Shown piece by piece: positions 17,352 to 26,259 of a DNA stretch of 64,000 nucleotides. A model generated the notes under the pieces. The model saw nothing but the letters and a program-made list of their open reading frames with translations. It had not been told where the DNA came from and made no database searches. The stretch covers positions 1 to 64,000 of the forward strand of contig NZ_JACIVH010000076.1 of the NCBI RefSeq assembly GCF_014145615.1, in the 5' to 3' direction. The position numbers were made by a program, and so were the translations under genes. The DNA comes from Limosilactobacillus balticus (GTDB taxonomy: Bacteria; Bacillota; Bacilli; Lactobacillales; Lactobacillaceae). Position 1 is the first letter of the stretch; each line of letters opens with the position of its first letter.

Positions 17352-17380
17352 CTCATCCGTGTTGGAAAGACTTGCTGCTT
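17352..17380 (-). repeat. Partial copy of the cassette-end hairpin
   Basis: CTCATCCGTGTTGGAAAGA and the right arm CTTGCTGCTT match the hairpin at 18456-18487, but the left arm has been lost, so it should no longer terminate well. It lies after the stop of partner copy 2. Confidence 0.75.
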
Positions 17381-17387
17381 ATTTATT

Positions 17388-17915
17388 CTATCGATAATGA
17401 ATCTTAAACCATACGTTCCAAATCCATTGTAGATTTACTTTAGGCTTAGGAGTATTTTGTTTAATCTCATTTTGAATATTGTTTAACTCATCATAAATCA
17501 GTTTTCTGGAATAGTTTGGCATATTTTTACTATTTTCACTATCAACTGTTCCATTGTTATGATTAAAGAAATACAAATCATAGCTGTTACCAACCATTAT
17601 TTCAGAAGTACTCAAAGCATAGAAAGCTGATCCTCCTTTAATTTGTAAAATATCATGTTTTTTTCTAATACCTTCTCTCGTTATTTTCATCAAGATTGGT
17701 CCCCTCGTAGACCCTGTATTTTTTGTATGGTACCCGGGAACATAGTTTTCCGGTAAATAATGACCTGACAATATTGGCACAAATGGATACTGATTACTTT
17801 TATGTGGCATGTGAGTCGCATAATAATAAGCATTACTTTGTAAATTAATGGGAATTCTAATTAAAATAAATAACCCTACCACTACACTAGTAATTATAAT
17901 GATTACTTTTTTCAT
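17388..17915 (-). CDS. Small single-pass membrane protein, copy 2 of the partner family
   Basis: A 175-residue paralogue: N-terminal membrane helix, NAYYYATHMPHKSNQYPFV, NYVPGYH, TGSTRGP, a variable middle, and the ending KVNLQWIWNVWFKIHYR. It is close to copies 1 and 5 at both ends and differs mainly at about 85-140. The ribosome site lies in the arginine codons closing cassette 2 (AGGAGGAGACGATAA), four codons from its ATG. No known family is recognised. Confidence 0.75.
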   Translation of the reverse strand: MKKVIIIITSVVVGLFILIRIPINLQSNAYYYATHMPHKSNQYPFVPILSGHYLPENYVPGYHTKNTGSTRGPILMKITREGIRKKHDILQIKGGSAFYALSTSEIMVGNSYDLYFFNHNNGTVDSENSKNMPNYSRKLIYDELNNIQNEIKQNTPKPKVNLQWIWNVWFKIHYR

Positions 17916-17918
17916 CTT

Positions 17919-18467
17919 TTATCGTCTCCTCCTAAAGAAACGTTTAACTCGACTTACAGTTCTCTTCACTGTCCTCGATACGCTTCTCGTTACTTTACGA
18001 TAAGTTCGTCTTACTGTTTGAGTTACTCTTCGTACCGTCCGGGTAATGCGTTGTGGTGTTCGCCGAACAGTTGTTACCGCCCTATTGACTCGTCGGATAA
18101 CTGGTCTAGTAACCCGCTGGACAAATCGTTGAACGGGTCTCACAATCGGTTTCACAGCTTTTTTTACACTATTAATAGCTTTTGTCGCTACCCGTCACAC
18201 TGCTTGGACTTGTCTTCGGGCAGCTTGCGTCATTCTTTGCGGAAGTGGACGAATTGTATTGTTAAATGCCCGACGCTGATTCTGATGAACAACTTTAATA
18301 TCATTCGCAATTATTTTTCCATCTTTCTTAAAGCTATTAACTGCATCTTGAACCTGTTTCTTAGCTGATTCCTTTGTCTTTCGACGATTTTTTATGTAAT
18401 CAACCATCCCAAAGCCTATCGTAAGGCTTAACGCTTTATAGTTACTAAAAAATATAGCAAGTCTCAT
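17919..18467 (-). pseudogene. Orphan cationic tail cassette 2, interrupted by an in-frame TGA
   Basis: Two open parts in the same frame (18467-18198 and 18194-17919) are separated by one TGA at 18195-18197, where the sister copies have Gln in VQTVQRAATKA. Otherwise it matches the tail of the large MucBP protein from the hydrophobic segment (ALSLTIGFGMVDYIKNRR) to RVKRFFRRRR. The first codons overlap the preceding hairpin and no ribosome site is visible. An ATG after the stop (18155) might give a 78-residue basic peptide, without clear translation signals. Confidence 0.75.
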
Positions 18468-18487
18468 CCGTGTTGGAAAGACTTGCT
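18456..18487 (-). terminator. Terminator hairpin at the end of the first tail-partner unit
   Basis: GCAAGTCT and AGACTTGC form the stem directly after partner copy 1. It is nearly identical to the right arm and loop at 17352-17380 and 14425-14460, so the repeating unit is tail, partner, hairpin. Confidence 0.75.
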
Positions 18488-18494
18488 GCTTCTT

Positions 18495-19013
18495 TTAACG
18501 ATAATGAATTTTAAACCATATATTCCAAATCCATTGTAAATTTACTTTAGGCTTTGGAGTATTTTGTTTAATTTCTTTTTGAACCCTGTTTAAATGATTG
18601 ACTGTTAGTTTTTTACTGTAAACTGGAATATTTTTTCCTTTTTCATATCCATCATAACTTCCGTCTTCAGTAATAAAGATTGTATATCGATTATAATAAT
18701 TTGCTTTCTTTGGTATATATGTAATAAAGTGTTCTGAAATTTTTAATATATCACCATCTGCTTTTACATTTTTTTTATCTATTTCCATAATAAGCGGGCC
18801 TCTTGTTGAGCCAATGTTTTTTATTTCATATCCTGGCACATAGTTTGACGGCAATCGATGTCCTAGTAAGACTGGCACAAACGGATACTGCTTACTGTTA
18901 CGTGGCATATGCGTTGCATAGTAATAGGCATTACTTCGCAAATTAATTGGAATCCTAATTAATATAAATAACCCTACCACTACACTAATAATTATAATTA
19001 TTACTTTTCTCAT
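18495..19013 (-). CDS. Small single-pass membrane protein, copy 1, partner of the large MucBP protein
   Basis: A 172-residue paralogue next to the full-length surface protein. It has the membrane helix at 5-25, NAYYYATHMPRN, NYVPGYE, a middle of its own (about 85-140, including YIPKKANYYNRY) and the ending KVNLQWIWNIWFKIHYR. The ribosome site AGAAGGAGA is made of the Arg codons that end the large protein, three bases before the start region, so the two are translated together. The N-in topology would expose the conserved domain outside. Partner, chaperone or immunity roles are all possible; position favours a dedicated partner. Confidence 0.78.
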   Translation of the reverse strand: MRKVIIIIISVVVGLFILIRIPINLRSNAYYYATHMPRNSKQYPFVPVLLGHRLPSNYVPGYEIKNIGSTRGPLIMEIDKKNVKADGDILKISEHFITYIPKKANYYNRYTIFITEDGSYDGYEKGKNIPVYSKKLTVNHLNRVQKEIKQNTPKPKVNLQWIWNIWFKIHYR

Positions 19014-19016
19014 TTT

Positions 19017-22000
19017 TTATCGTCTCCTTCTAAAGAAACGTTTAACTCGACTTACAGTTCTCTTCACTGTCCTTGATACACTTCTCGTTACCTTACGATA
19101 AGTTCGTTGAACTGCTCGGGTAACTCTTCGTACTGAACGAGTAATTCGTTGTGGCATTTGCCGAATAGTCGTTACCGTTCTATTGACTCGTTGAATAACA
19201 GGTCTGGTAATTCGTTGAACAAACCGTTGGACAGGTTTAACAATCGGTCTCACAACTCTTTTTACATTATTAATTGCTTTAGTAGCTGCTCGTTGCACCG
19301 TTTGTACTTGTCTCCGAGCTGCTTGCGTCATTCTTTGCGGAAGTGTACGAATTGTATTGTTAATTGTTCGACGTTGATTTTGATAAACAACTTTAATATC
19401 ATTCGCAATTACTTTTCCGTCTTTCTTAAGGCCATTAACTACATTTTGAACTTGTTTTTTAGCCGATTCTTTTGCCTTTCGACGATTTTTCATGTAATCA
19501 ACAATTCCAAGCCCTAATGTGCTTAAACTCAAGGCTCCAACTATAATTGTTCCTACTTTAGCGGTTCTAGTCTGTTGAGTTCTTTCAGCCATACCTTTTT
19601 CTTGTAATTGACGTTTTCGAGCAAGCGCTTGGGGATCGGAATTGTATAGTTGCCATAAGGCATGTACCATTGATCCTTTAGCGTTAACTAAAAAGTAGCT
19701 ATCGAGATCAGCATGTAGATCTTCCTTACTAATGTTATGGTCTGCAATCTTATCACCATAAAAACCATTAGCAAATAACCATTGCTCAATATTGGTAGGT
19801 AAACCATGAGTATTAGTCAAATTTTTACGGTATAGTGCAAAATAAATTAATGAACGAATTTGGTCTGGAAAAGTTGTAATGGTTTGAATTGTTTTAGGAA
19901 TCAGATGTTGTTCTTTGGCACCTGCAAGAGCAACCATTAAGTGAGGGAAGTCAACTTTATGTTGATTTCTGCCTTTTACTACTACATTTAAAAAATAACT
20001 AGCTTTAGAATTACCAACTATTTTCTTTAAATTATTATAATTATATTTTGAAATTCGCGATGTTGATCGTTGTAATAGCCCTGCAAAATCATTCCCTGCA
20101 TAACTCACTCCCGCAATATAATATGCCATTTCTTGATTTCGCTGTTGCTGACTCAAGCCACGCTTCTTTCCATCCTTATCAATTGCTTTTAGAACATCAA
20201 AGAAAACTTTTTGATCCTGTTTATCCATTCCCGTATTTTTCTCGAACCAATCAGTTTGCTTTTTCTTTTGCACTTGCTTATTGACTCGTTTCGTTGGGTT
20301 ATAAATTCTAGTATTGACAGTCGGTAATTTAGGAACTGGACGAGCTGTAATTGGGCGGCCTTGGACTTGAACAGTTGACCGATATACTGGACGAGTGATT
20401 GCTTGCGGACGCACCACATTTCTAACGATCGTTGGTTGACTCCGCATAACTACTGGTGCTGATCGGCGAGTCGTTGCCTGCCGGACTACCCGTACAGGAA
20501 CAGGTGAGCGCCTCGATGGCGGCTGCGGATTGAACGTGGCATTGGCAGGACGATTAATTCGGTGGTATACAAAGGTTACCTTGTCAGCTTTTTCTACCGT
20601 TAGTTCTTGTCCTCCTGGTGCCGTATAGCCATCAATCACGACTGGCTCTAAGGATAATTTTTCACCATACCTAGCAGTAATTGTTTCTGGACTTTGTAAT
20701 GCTCGCCCGTCTTGATCCACGAATTCTATTTGGATAGGGAGTTCTTGCCTAGAATAAACAAATTTAATAGTTGTAGCTCCCGTTACCCGGACTGTCTGTA
20801 AAACAGGTGTGAGGTACCCTGTAATTTCACTCGGCTGCAGGGTAATTTCAGTATCAAACAGCGCAGTGAGTTGCTTATTTTCATCCAGCAAGTTACCTTC
20901 TTCATCAACATACTGTACCGTAATCGGGAAGGTTTTCCGAACATAAACTAAACGGATTGTTTGATTAGCCGTCACCTCAACCGTCTTGGCTTCTGGCGTG
21001 TTAAAACCAGTGATTTGCACTGGCTGTAAGGTAATCCGGCTGCCATAGCTACTAGTAATTTCTTGCGGCTCGCTCAAAGCATTACCTTGCTCGTCAACGT
21101 ATTCTACTCGAGTTTGAAGTTGCTGCTTACTGTAAATAAACTTAATCGTGTCATTTTGACTCACAATTACACTTTGCATCGTTGGGAGCTGATATCCTTC
21201 AACAGGGACTGCTTCTAACTGAACCAACGCCCCTTTAACCGCCGTTAGCTCCTGGTGAGAACTCAAACTATTTCCCTGCTCATCAAGGTATTCGACCGTT
21301 AAATGATACTCTGGCAGGTATTGATAAATAATTTCTTCTTCATCTGGTGAAATAATATTAGTCTTCGTATCAGTTAATTGATAGTCTTTGATCGTTGGTG
21401 CTCCTGGGACTTGTGGAAAGTCATTCGTGCCAGTAACCCTGGTTGCTGGTTGGATTTCTTTTCCTTCATCATCAACGTATTTAACAGTCAAGTGAGTTTG
21501 CCGGTTAATCACCAGCTTAGTTTGCAGGGCGGACCCGAATAAGTCATATCGAACCCCCGTGGCGAACTTATAAATGTCATCATTAGCTGGTGCCGGCGCA
21601 AAGAAGGTATAGTTAAACCTGCTAAGGTAGGCCACTCCCAAGTATCCGCCGTATGGCAACCCATTTGCCCCGTTTAAGTCAGCACCATAATGATAGGGTC
21701 CCGTATGACTACCATCATAAATGACACCATCTTTAATACTCAGATTAGTTTCTTTTGGAATAATTAAAGCGAGGTTGGCAAGATCAGTCGCGACCCCTTG
21801 TCCAACATCAATATCTGTGGTAATAAATGAGACAAGGACCGGTTGTTCAATAAAGGTATCATGACGAACAATCTGATATTTGATATCGATATAATTGGCT
21901 CCATTATATAAGGCAACGATGGAATTATTACTTGATCCCTTGATATATTGCTCCCCAGTAAATGCTAATCCCTTGGTCCGCCCATCATGGCCAAAACCAG

Positions 22001-22511
22001 AGTAAGCCATCCAATCATCTTTATCACTATCTTCAACGGTATAAATTAAGTCGAGCTTAGTGCCGGCCAGAGTTTCACCAATATTAGTAATCCGCCCAGA
22101 ATCGCCATTATTAAAGGTATAAGCTGATACTGGTTCTGTCGGATTATTTTGGCCCCAATAACGTGGATTATTAATCGTTCCGGTAGTCGTACCCTTAATT
22201 GGCTGTACTTCCGTCTCATCCGTTCAACCTAACCCATCTTTGGTTAACAAGTTATCATTGGTAAAATGATCCGTTTTTACAGTGACGGTAACAGGGTCAA
22301 ATACTTCCGTGCCGACTGTGTCTGTATTCGGCTCCCCACTTACTTGGACATCAACAACTTTAGGAGCTTGAGCCGCTTGTTGCGTATCAGTAGCTTGAAT
22401 TACTGGTGTCTCATTGGGTTGAGTCGTGTCAGCATTAATCGTCTGATTATACAGAGCAAGGCTTGCTAAAACGGTTGTACTAACCAATAATTTACTTTTT
22501 ATTTTGGTCAT
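19017..22511 (-). pseudogene. Large secreted MucBP-repeat protein with a cationic C-terminal tail, one in-frame TGA
   Basis: The frame from ATG 22511 spans 1164 codons with a single TGA at 22224-22226 (codon 96); the remaining 1068 codons are open. Residues 1-27 are a signal peptide (likely cut after TINA). About 100-335 resemble the N-terminal domain of lactobacillar adhesins. Five MucBP-like repeats (such as VEYVDEQGN...GY) lie at about 339-650. A Pro/Arg-rich linker follows (665-745), then an unrecognised domain (about 755-965), a hydrophobic segment (986-1004) and a tail ending RVKRFFRRRR in which 24 of the last 65 residues are Arg/Lys and none acidic. There is no LPXTG motif. The tail could be a membrane-active effector or a cytoplasmic anchor. 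If the TGA is real, only a 95-residue fragment is exported. Confidence 0.8.
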
Positions 22512-22819
22512 AGCTAAAATTCCCCTCGGTTTTAGTTGTGGCTAAAATATCAAATGATAAATTTTCCAAGTAAAAATTATAAAGAATTTCTAAAAAATGT
22601 AAATAGTTTTTTGTGAAAGTTTTAATTTTTGTAGAAAGCAAATTAAAAAGCAAACTATTACCTGCCCCACTGGTACGTGGATAACCAATAACAGATTGCT
22701 TTTTCTCATAACTTAAGTAGCTTATCAAGCATTACGAATTTGTTAGTCTAATATGTATGATTTTCAATGATTGAATCTGAAATATGCTGAAACTATAAAT
22801 GTACTATTCTAAAAATCTA
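22512..22819 (-). promoter_or_regulatory. Promoter region of the MucBP protein gene
   Basis: In the minus sense TTTACA (22598-22603) and TATAAT (22576-22581) are 16 bases apart. A GAGGGG ribosome site precedes the ATG at 22511. The rest of this gene-free stretch holds a terminator for the upstream adhesin fragment and otherwise nothing I recognise. Confidence 0.65.
22645..22704 (-). terminator. Terminator-like hairpin after the adhesin fragment
   Basis: AAAAAGCAA and TTGCTTTTT close an imperfect long stem, with GGTTATCC and GGTAATAG also partly pairing. It lies between the decayed adhesin and the MucBP gene promoter. Confidence 0.6.
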
Positions 22820-23279
22820 TTACAATATTGAGCATTTTTTATTAGTTCCCATTGAAACATTAATGTAATTTCCCGATTTGATTTCATGGTTAGCAATATC
22901 AAGGTCAAGAGCAAATGCCAAATCCGTTCGTCCAGTATGATCAGTCCCGTTTCCCTGTTCAGATGTTGCTTTAACATTTGTCACAGTGTAGGCTGCTTCA
23001 TCAACCGGTGTCGTTGGTCCTATTTTCTCACTAGTTGATGCCGTTGTCTTGACGTTTGATTGGCTATCATTTGTGGAAACAACAGCTGGTAATGTAGTTT
23101 GAGCAACAACCGACTGGGGCGTTATTCGATTAGAATTTGTATCAGCTTGGGCGATCTCACCATTAAGGCCGAGAGCAATACTTGTTCCCAATAACAACAC
23201 TAAGCTTGCGCAAGGCAAAGTGCTGCGTTAGCGGTATATTCTTTGTCAACCGTTCAACTTGATTATTCTTTGCAGTCAA
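22820..23279 (-). pseudogene. Truncated and frameshifted YSIRK-type surface adhesin
   Basis: AGGAGG is followed by TTG at 23279 and the frame MTAKNNQVERLTKN...HFALRKLSV, the start of a YSIRK-like signal peptide. Around 23200 some bases are lost, and the frame shifts to LLGTSIALGLNGEIAQA, the second half of the same signal. A Ser/Thr-rich stretch and the beginning of a folded adhesin domain follow (DEAAYTVTNVKATSEQ), and the frame ends at 22820 after IKSGNYINVSMG. The body and anchor are gone. It is the relic of another surface protein next to the MucBP gene. Confidence 0.8.
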
Positions 23280-23494
23280 TACGAACTCCTCCTAAATTAA
23301 TCATTAAAATTTTACTGATCAACCCTTTAATAAAAAGGTTAACTATTAATCAAGTAGAACAGATCTAGTAAAAATTTTACAAATCAATTCCATTGATCGA
23401 TGGTTGGTAGATGTGGCTTAAGCATCAATTTACAAACATAATAAAACAATCCAATTATAATTACAAGTTGATAAATGATTTAAAATTAAGATAC

Positions 23495-23538
23495 AAAAAA
23501 ACTGCCTTACAACACCACTATTGTAAGGCAGTTTTTTT
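23495..23538. terminator. Bidirectional terminator hairpin
   Basis: AAAAAAACTGCCTTACAA and TTGTAAGGCAGTTTTTTT form a perfect 18-bp stem around an eight-base loop, with T-tracts on both sides. No intact gene ends directly at it; it may have served genes now lost. Confidence 0.85.
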
Positions 23539-23949
23539 AGACAATGCATCGAGTATTACCGTAAGTAATTAAGCAAGCATTGCATAAGTGTTAAGCCATT
23601 GCAATAAACCCTTGCTCTCTGCATTGTTATAATAATTACCATGTGATAAATTTTATAACTTATCTACACTTATAGAATAACAGGATTTAAATAAATTTCA
23701 ATACATAAGTTGATGTTTTTTGCCGTTTTGAGGCCCTTTTAGGCATTTTAGTCTTCCTTAACGCTGATAAATAAAGACTTTTATTCCATATTTCATAAAT
23801 GCCAAATTTTAATTTCGATTGTCATTAATAGAAAGTTCAAGCATTAATTGTTAATTATTGACTGCCTTTATATTTATCACTCGATATAAATGTCTTTTTT
23901 CTACAAAACAGCAATTAGTTAATCTATATAATTTTATCTAACTAAAAGG

Positions 23950-23992
23950 AAAACGAGGAGTGAAGAGCTTTCACTTCTTCAAATCCTCGTTT
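23950..23992 (-). terminator. Terminator of the ahpC-reductase operon
   Basis: AAACGAGGA and TCCTCGTTT enclose an inner GAAG/CTTC stem directly after the reductase stop. Confidence 0.8.
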
Positions 23993-23996
23993 AATC

Positions 23997-25664
23997 TTAA
24001 TTTTGATGATGTTTTTCAACAGCGTCAACTAGTTCTTCCAATGATTGACTACCAAAAATAACTGGATCATCATCAATCATTGTTGCTGGAACACTCATGA
24101 TCTTCTTTTCTTTCCGTAATTCCGGGAAGTGTTGCAGATCAATCATCGTGGCAGTAATTCCCGCATTTAGAGAAGCCATTCGTTGACAAGCGGCAACAAC
24201 GTCAGGACAGAAATGACAAGTTAAGGAAACACCAATCCGAATCTTAGTTGGGGCAAGTTCCTTAATTCGTTCTACCATTTCTGGCGCAATCGTTTGTCCG
24301 GGACCGGCAACGTTGTAGACACCTAGAACCAAGGAGTTTAATTCGTGCCCAGTTGGAATCCCCGCATAGTGTAAGCCAGTATCATTACCATCCGCATCAA
24401 GTAGGCGTAGTTGTGGCAAGTACTTTACGTCTGCTGGTGCCGGCTTAGTCTCCATCTGCAAATGCTTATCAAGAGATGCAAATTCTTCAACAAAGCTTGC
24501 TAACTGATTACTAAGATCTGTCCCATTAGTTAACACTTGGAGTTTAATATCCTTGGTTAAACGGGCAAAGATTGGCTGTAATTGTTGGTCAATCTCGGCT
24601 GGTAGCCAGTTTCCTTCATGCGGTGTCGTATTTTCCTGTTGGTTAAGTTCACTCGTTTGCCCCACGGTCTTAGCAGGCTTTTTATTCGTTTCTGCATGAA
24701 TGGGGATACCTTGCTTTTCCTTTTGCATAATAATGTATCGTTCTGCAGCAGTGGAAGCAACCGCCCCATCAGATGCAGCAGTCACGATCTGACGAAGATT
24801 TTTATGGATAACATCCCCCGCAGCGTAAACGCCATCGATGTTTGTCTTACCATTTTCATCCGTCATGATATAGCCCCGATCATCCAAATCAAGGATATTA
24901 GCTAATGCTTTCGTTGCGGGTTGCGTACCAATATAAATGAACATCCCAAATGTCTGGTCACCGTCATTGACATGATAAACCGTCTCTTCACCAGTCTTGT
25001 TATTCACCAAGGTAGCAGTGGTAAGGTAATCATCCCCACTAACTTCCTTTACCTCAGTATTGTATTCCACACTAACTTTCGGATTATCTAAGGCGCGTTT
25101 AGCCGTCAATACAGGACATGCAAAATGATCACCGCGAACTAAAACAGTAACGTGCTTGGCAAAGCGACTCAAATAGTCAGCTTCTTCAGCGGCCGCATAT
25201 CCACCACCGACAACAAATACTTGGAGGCCGGTAAAGAGCTCACCATCACAAGTTGAGCAGTAGGCAATTCCTCGACCACGAAATTCATTTTCACCAGGAA
25301 AACCAACTTTTTTAGGATTAGCACCAGTCGCAATAATTACGCTTCGGGCAGTATATTTTTGCCCACTCTTGCCAATCAATGTCTTAACTTCACCAGTAAG
25401 ATCAAATTTTTCAACGGCATCATGTTGAATTTCAACCCCAAAGCTAGCGACTTGGCTTTGCATCTGGTTCATCAATTGGGTCCCGTCAACCTTTTCGACA
25501 GCTGGATAGTTATAAACTACCGAGGTCGTTGTTACCTGACCGCCGACAGTATCTCCTTCTAAAATCAATGTATCCAACGTCGCACGTCCAGCATATAAGC
25601 CAGCAGATAATCCCGCTGGCCCAGCACCAACGATGATTAAATCATATAAATGTTGTTCTGCCAT
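23997..25664 (-). CDS. AhpF-like peroxiredoxin reductase with permuted domain order
   Basis: A 555-residue flavoprotein disulfide reductase. Residues 1-310 are thioredoxin-reductase-like: FAD site GAGPAGLSAG (13-22), redox pair CSTC (136-139), NAD(P) site GGGYAAAEEA and the C-terminal AAGDVIHK. After a linker, residues 350-555 form a thioredoxin-like module with a CHFC pair at 483-486. Classical AhpF has the thioredoxin-like part first; here it is last. It lies 13 bases after ahpC, so it most likely passes electrons from NAD(P)H through CHFC to AhpC to reduce peroxides. Function is confident, the name less so. Confidence 0.88.
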   Translation of the reverse strand: MAEQHLYDLIIVGAGPAGLSAGLYAGRATLDTLILEGDTVGGQVTTTSVVYNYPAVEKVDGTQLMNQMQSQVASFGVEIQHDAVEKFDLTGEVKTLIGKSGQKYTARSVIIATGANPKKVGFPGENEFRGRGIAYCSTCDGELFTGLQVFVVGGGYAAAEEADYLSRFAKHVTVLVRGDHFACPVLTAKRALDNPKVSVEYNTEVKEVSGDDYLTTATLVNNKTGEETVYHVNDGDQTFGMFIYIGTQPATKALANILDLDDRGYIMTDENGKTNIDGVYAAGDVIHKNLRQIVTAASDGAVASTAAERYIIMQKEKQGIPIHAETNKKPAKTVGQTSELNQQENTTPHEGNWLPAEIDQQLQPIFARLTKDIKLQVLTNGTDLSNQLASFVEEFASLDKHLQMETKPAPADVKYLPQLRLLDADGNDTGLHYAGIPTGHELNSLVLGVYNVAGPGQTIAPEMVERIKELAPTKIRIGVSLTCHFCPDVVAACQRMASLNAGITATMIDLQHFPELRKEKKIMSVPATMIDDDPVIFGSQSLEELVDAVEKHHQN

Positions 25665-25677
25665 TTAGCTCACCAAA

Positions 25678-26241
25678 TTAAAGCTTACCAACTAAATCAA
25701 GGCTTGGCTTAATTGAATCCTGACCTGGCTTCCAGTTTGCTGGGCAGACACGGTCACCATGTTCACGAACGAATTGGGCAGCTTGGAGTGTCCGTAAAAT
25801 CTCATCAGCACTCCGACCAATTCCCATATTGTTAATTGTGTAGGATTGGATAATACCATCAGGATCAACAATGAAGACTCCCCGGTATGCTTGACCAGCA
25901 TCTTCATCAAGTACATCAAACATCCGGGCTAACTTACCAGCTGGGTCAGCAAGCATTGGATACTTAATCTTGCCAATCTTGTCAGAAGCTTGAGCCCATG
26001 CTTTGTGGACAAATTCGGTATCCTCAGAAACGGAGTAAATCTCAGCATTGGCTTTCTTGAAGTCTTCGTACTTGTCTTGTAAAGCTTCCAATTCAGTTGG
26101 ACAAACAAATGAGAAGTCAGCTGGGTAGAAGAAGAAAATACTCCACTTACCTAAAACATCTTTCTTTGATACTGCGGTTGTTTCACCATCATGATAAGCA
26201 TTTACCTTAAAATCTTCAATTTCATGTCCTACAAAGTTCAT
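25678..26241 (-). CDS. ahpC: AhpC, typical 2-Cys peroxiredoxin
   Basis: A 187-residue peroxiredoxin reducing hydrogen peroxide and organic peroxides in the cytoplasm. The peroxidatic Cys is C47 in FSFVCPTELEAL; the resolving Cys lies in GDRVCPANWKPG near the end; GGxG/YP motifs of sensitive AhpC-type enzymes fit (GIGRS, tail SLDLVGKL). GGAGAGG precedes the ATG. It is the first gene of a pair with the AhpF-like reductase, under two PerR-like boxes. Confidence 0.97.
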   Translation of the reverse strand: MNFVGHEIEDFKVNAYHDGETTAVSKKDVLGKWSIFFFYPADFSFVCPTELEALQDKYEDFKKANAEIYSVSEDTEFVHKAWAQASDKIGKIKYPMLADPAGKLARMFDVLDEDAGQAYRGVFIVDPDGIIQSYTINNMGIGRSADEILRTLQAAQFVREHGDRVCPANWKPGQDSIKPSLDLVGKL

Positions 26242-26259
26242 GTATATCCTCTCCTTAAA

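Larger units (their letters stand above)
23280..23996. other. Gene-free stretch between the adhesin relic and the AhpF-like gene
   Basis: About 700 AT-rich bases without a supportable gene. It contains a strong bidirectional terminator (23495-23538), the terminator of the AhpF-like gene (23950-23992), and otherwise short open frames without ribosome sites. I see no repeat or RNA gene that I can name. Confidence 0.6.

Noticed and set aside
20189-20419. 76-codon minus-strand frame within the MucBP gene
   Set aside because: It is a shadow of the Pro/Arg-rich linker region in another frame.
22224-22226. Recoding of TGA (selenocysteine or alternative code) in the MucBP gene and cassette 2
   Set aside because: Many other genes in the window use TGA as a normal stop, and no selenocysteine element is visible behind either site.
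22492-22728. 78-codon minus-strand frame upstream of the MucBP gene
   Set aside because: It covers the terminator and promoter and has no ribosome site.
23541-23946. Possible small gene or RNA in the long intergenic stretch
   Set aside because: Only short frames without ribosome sites and no recognisable RNA fold were found.
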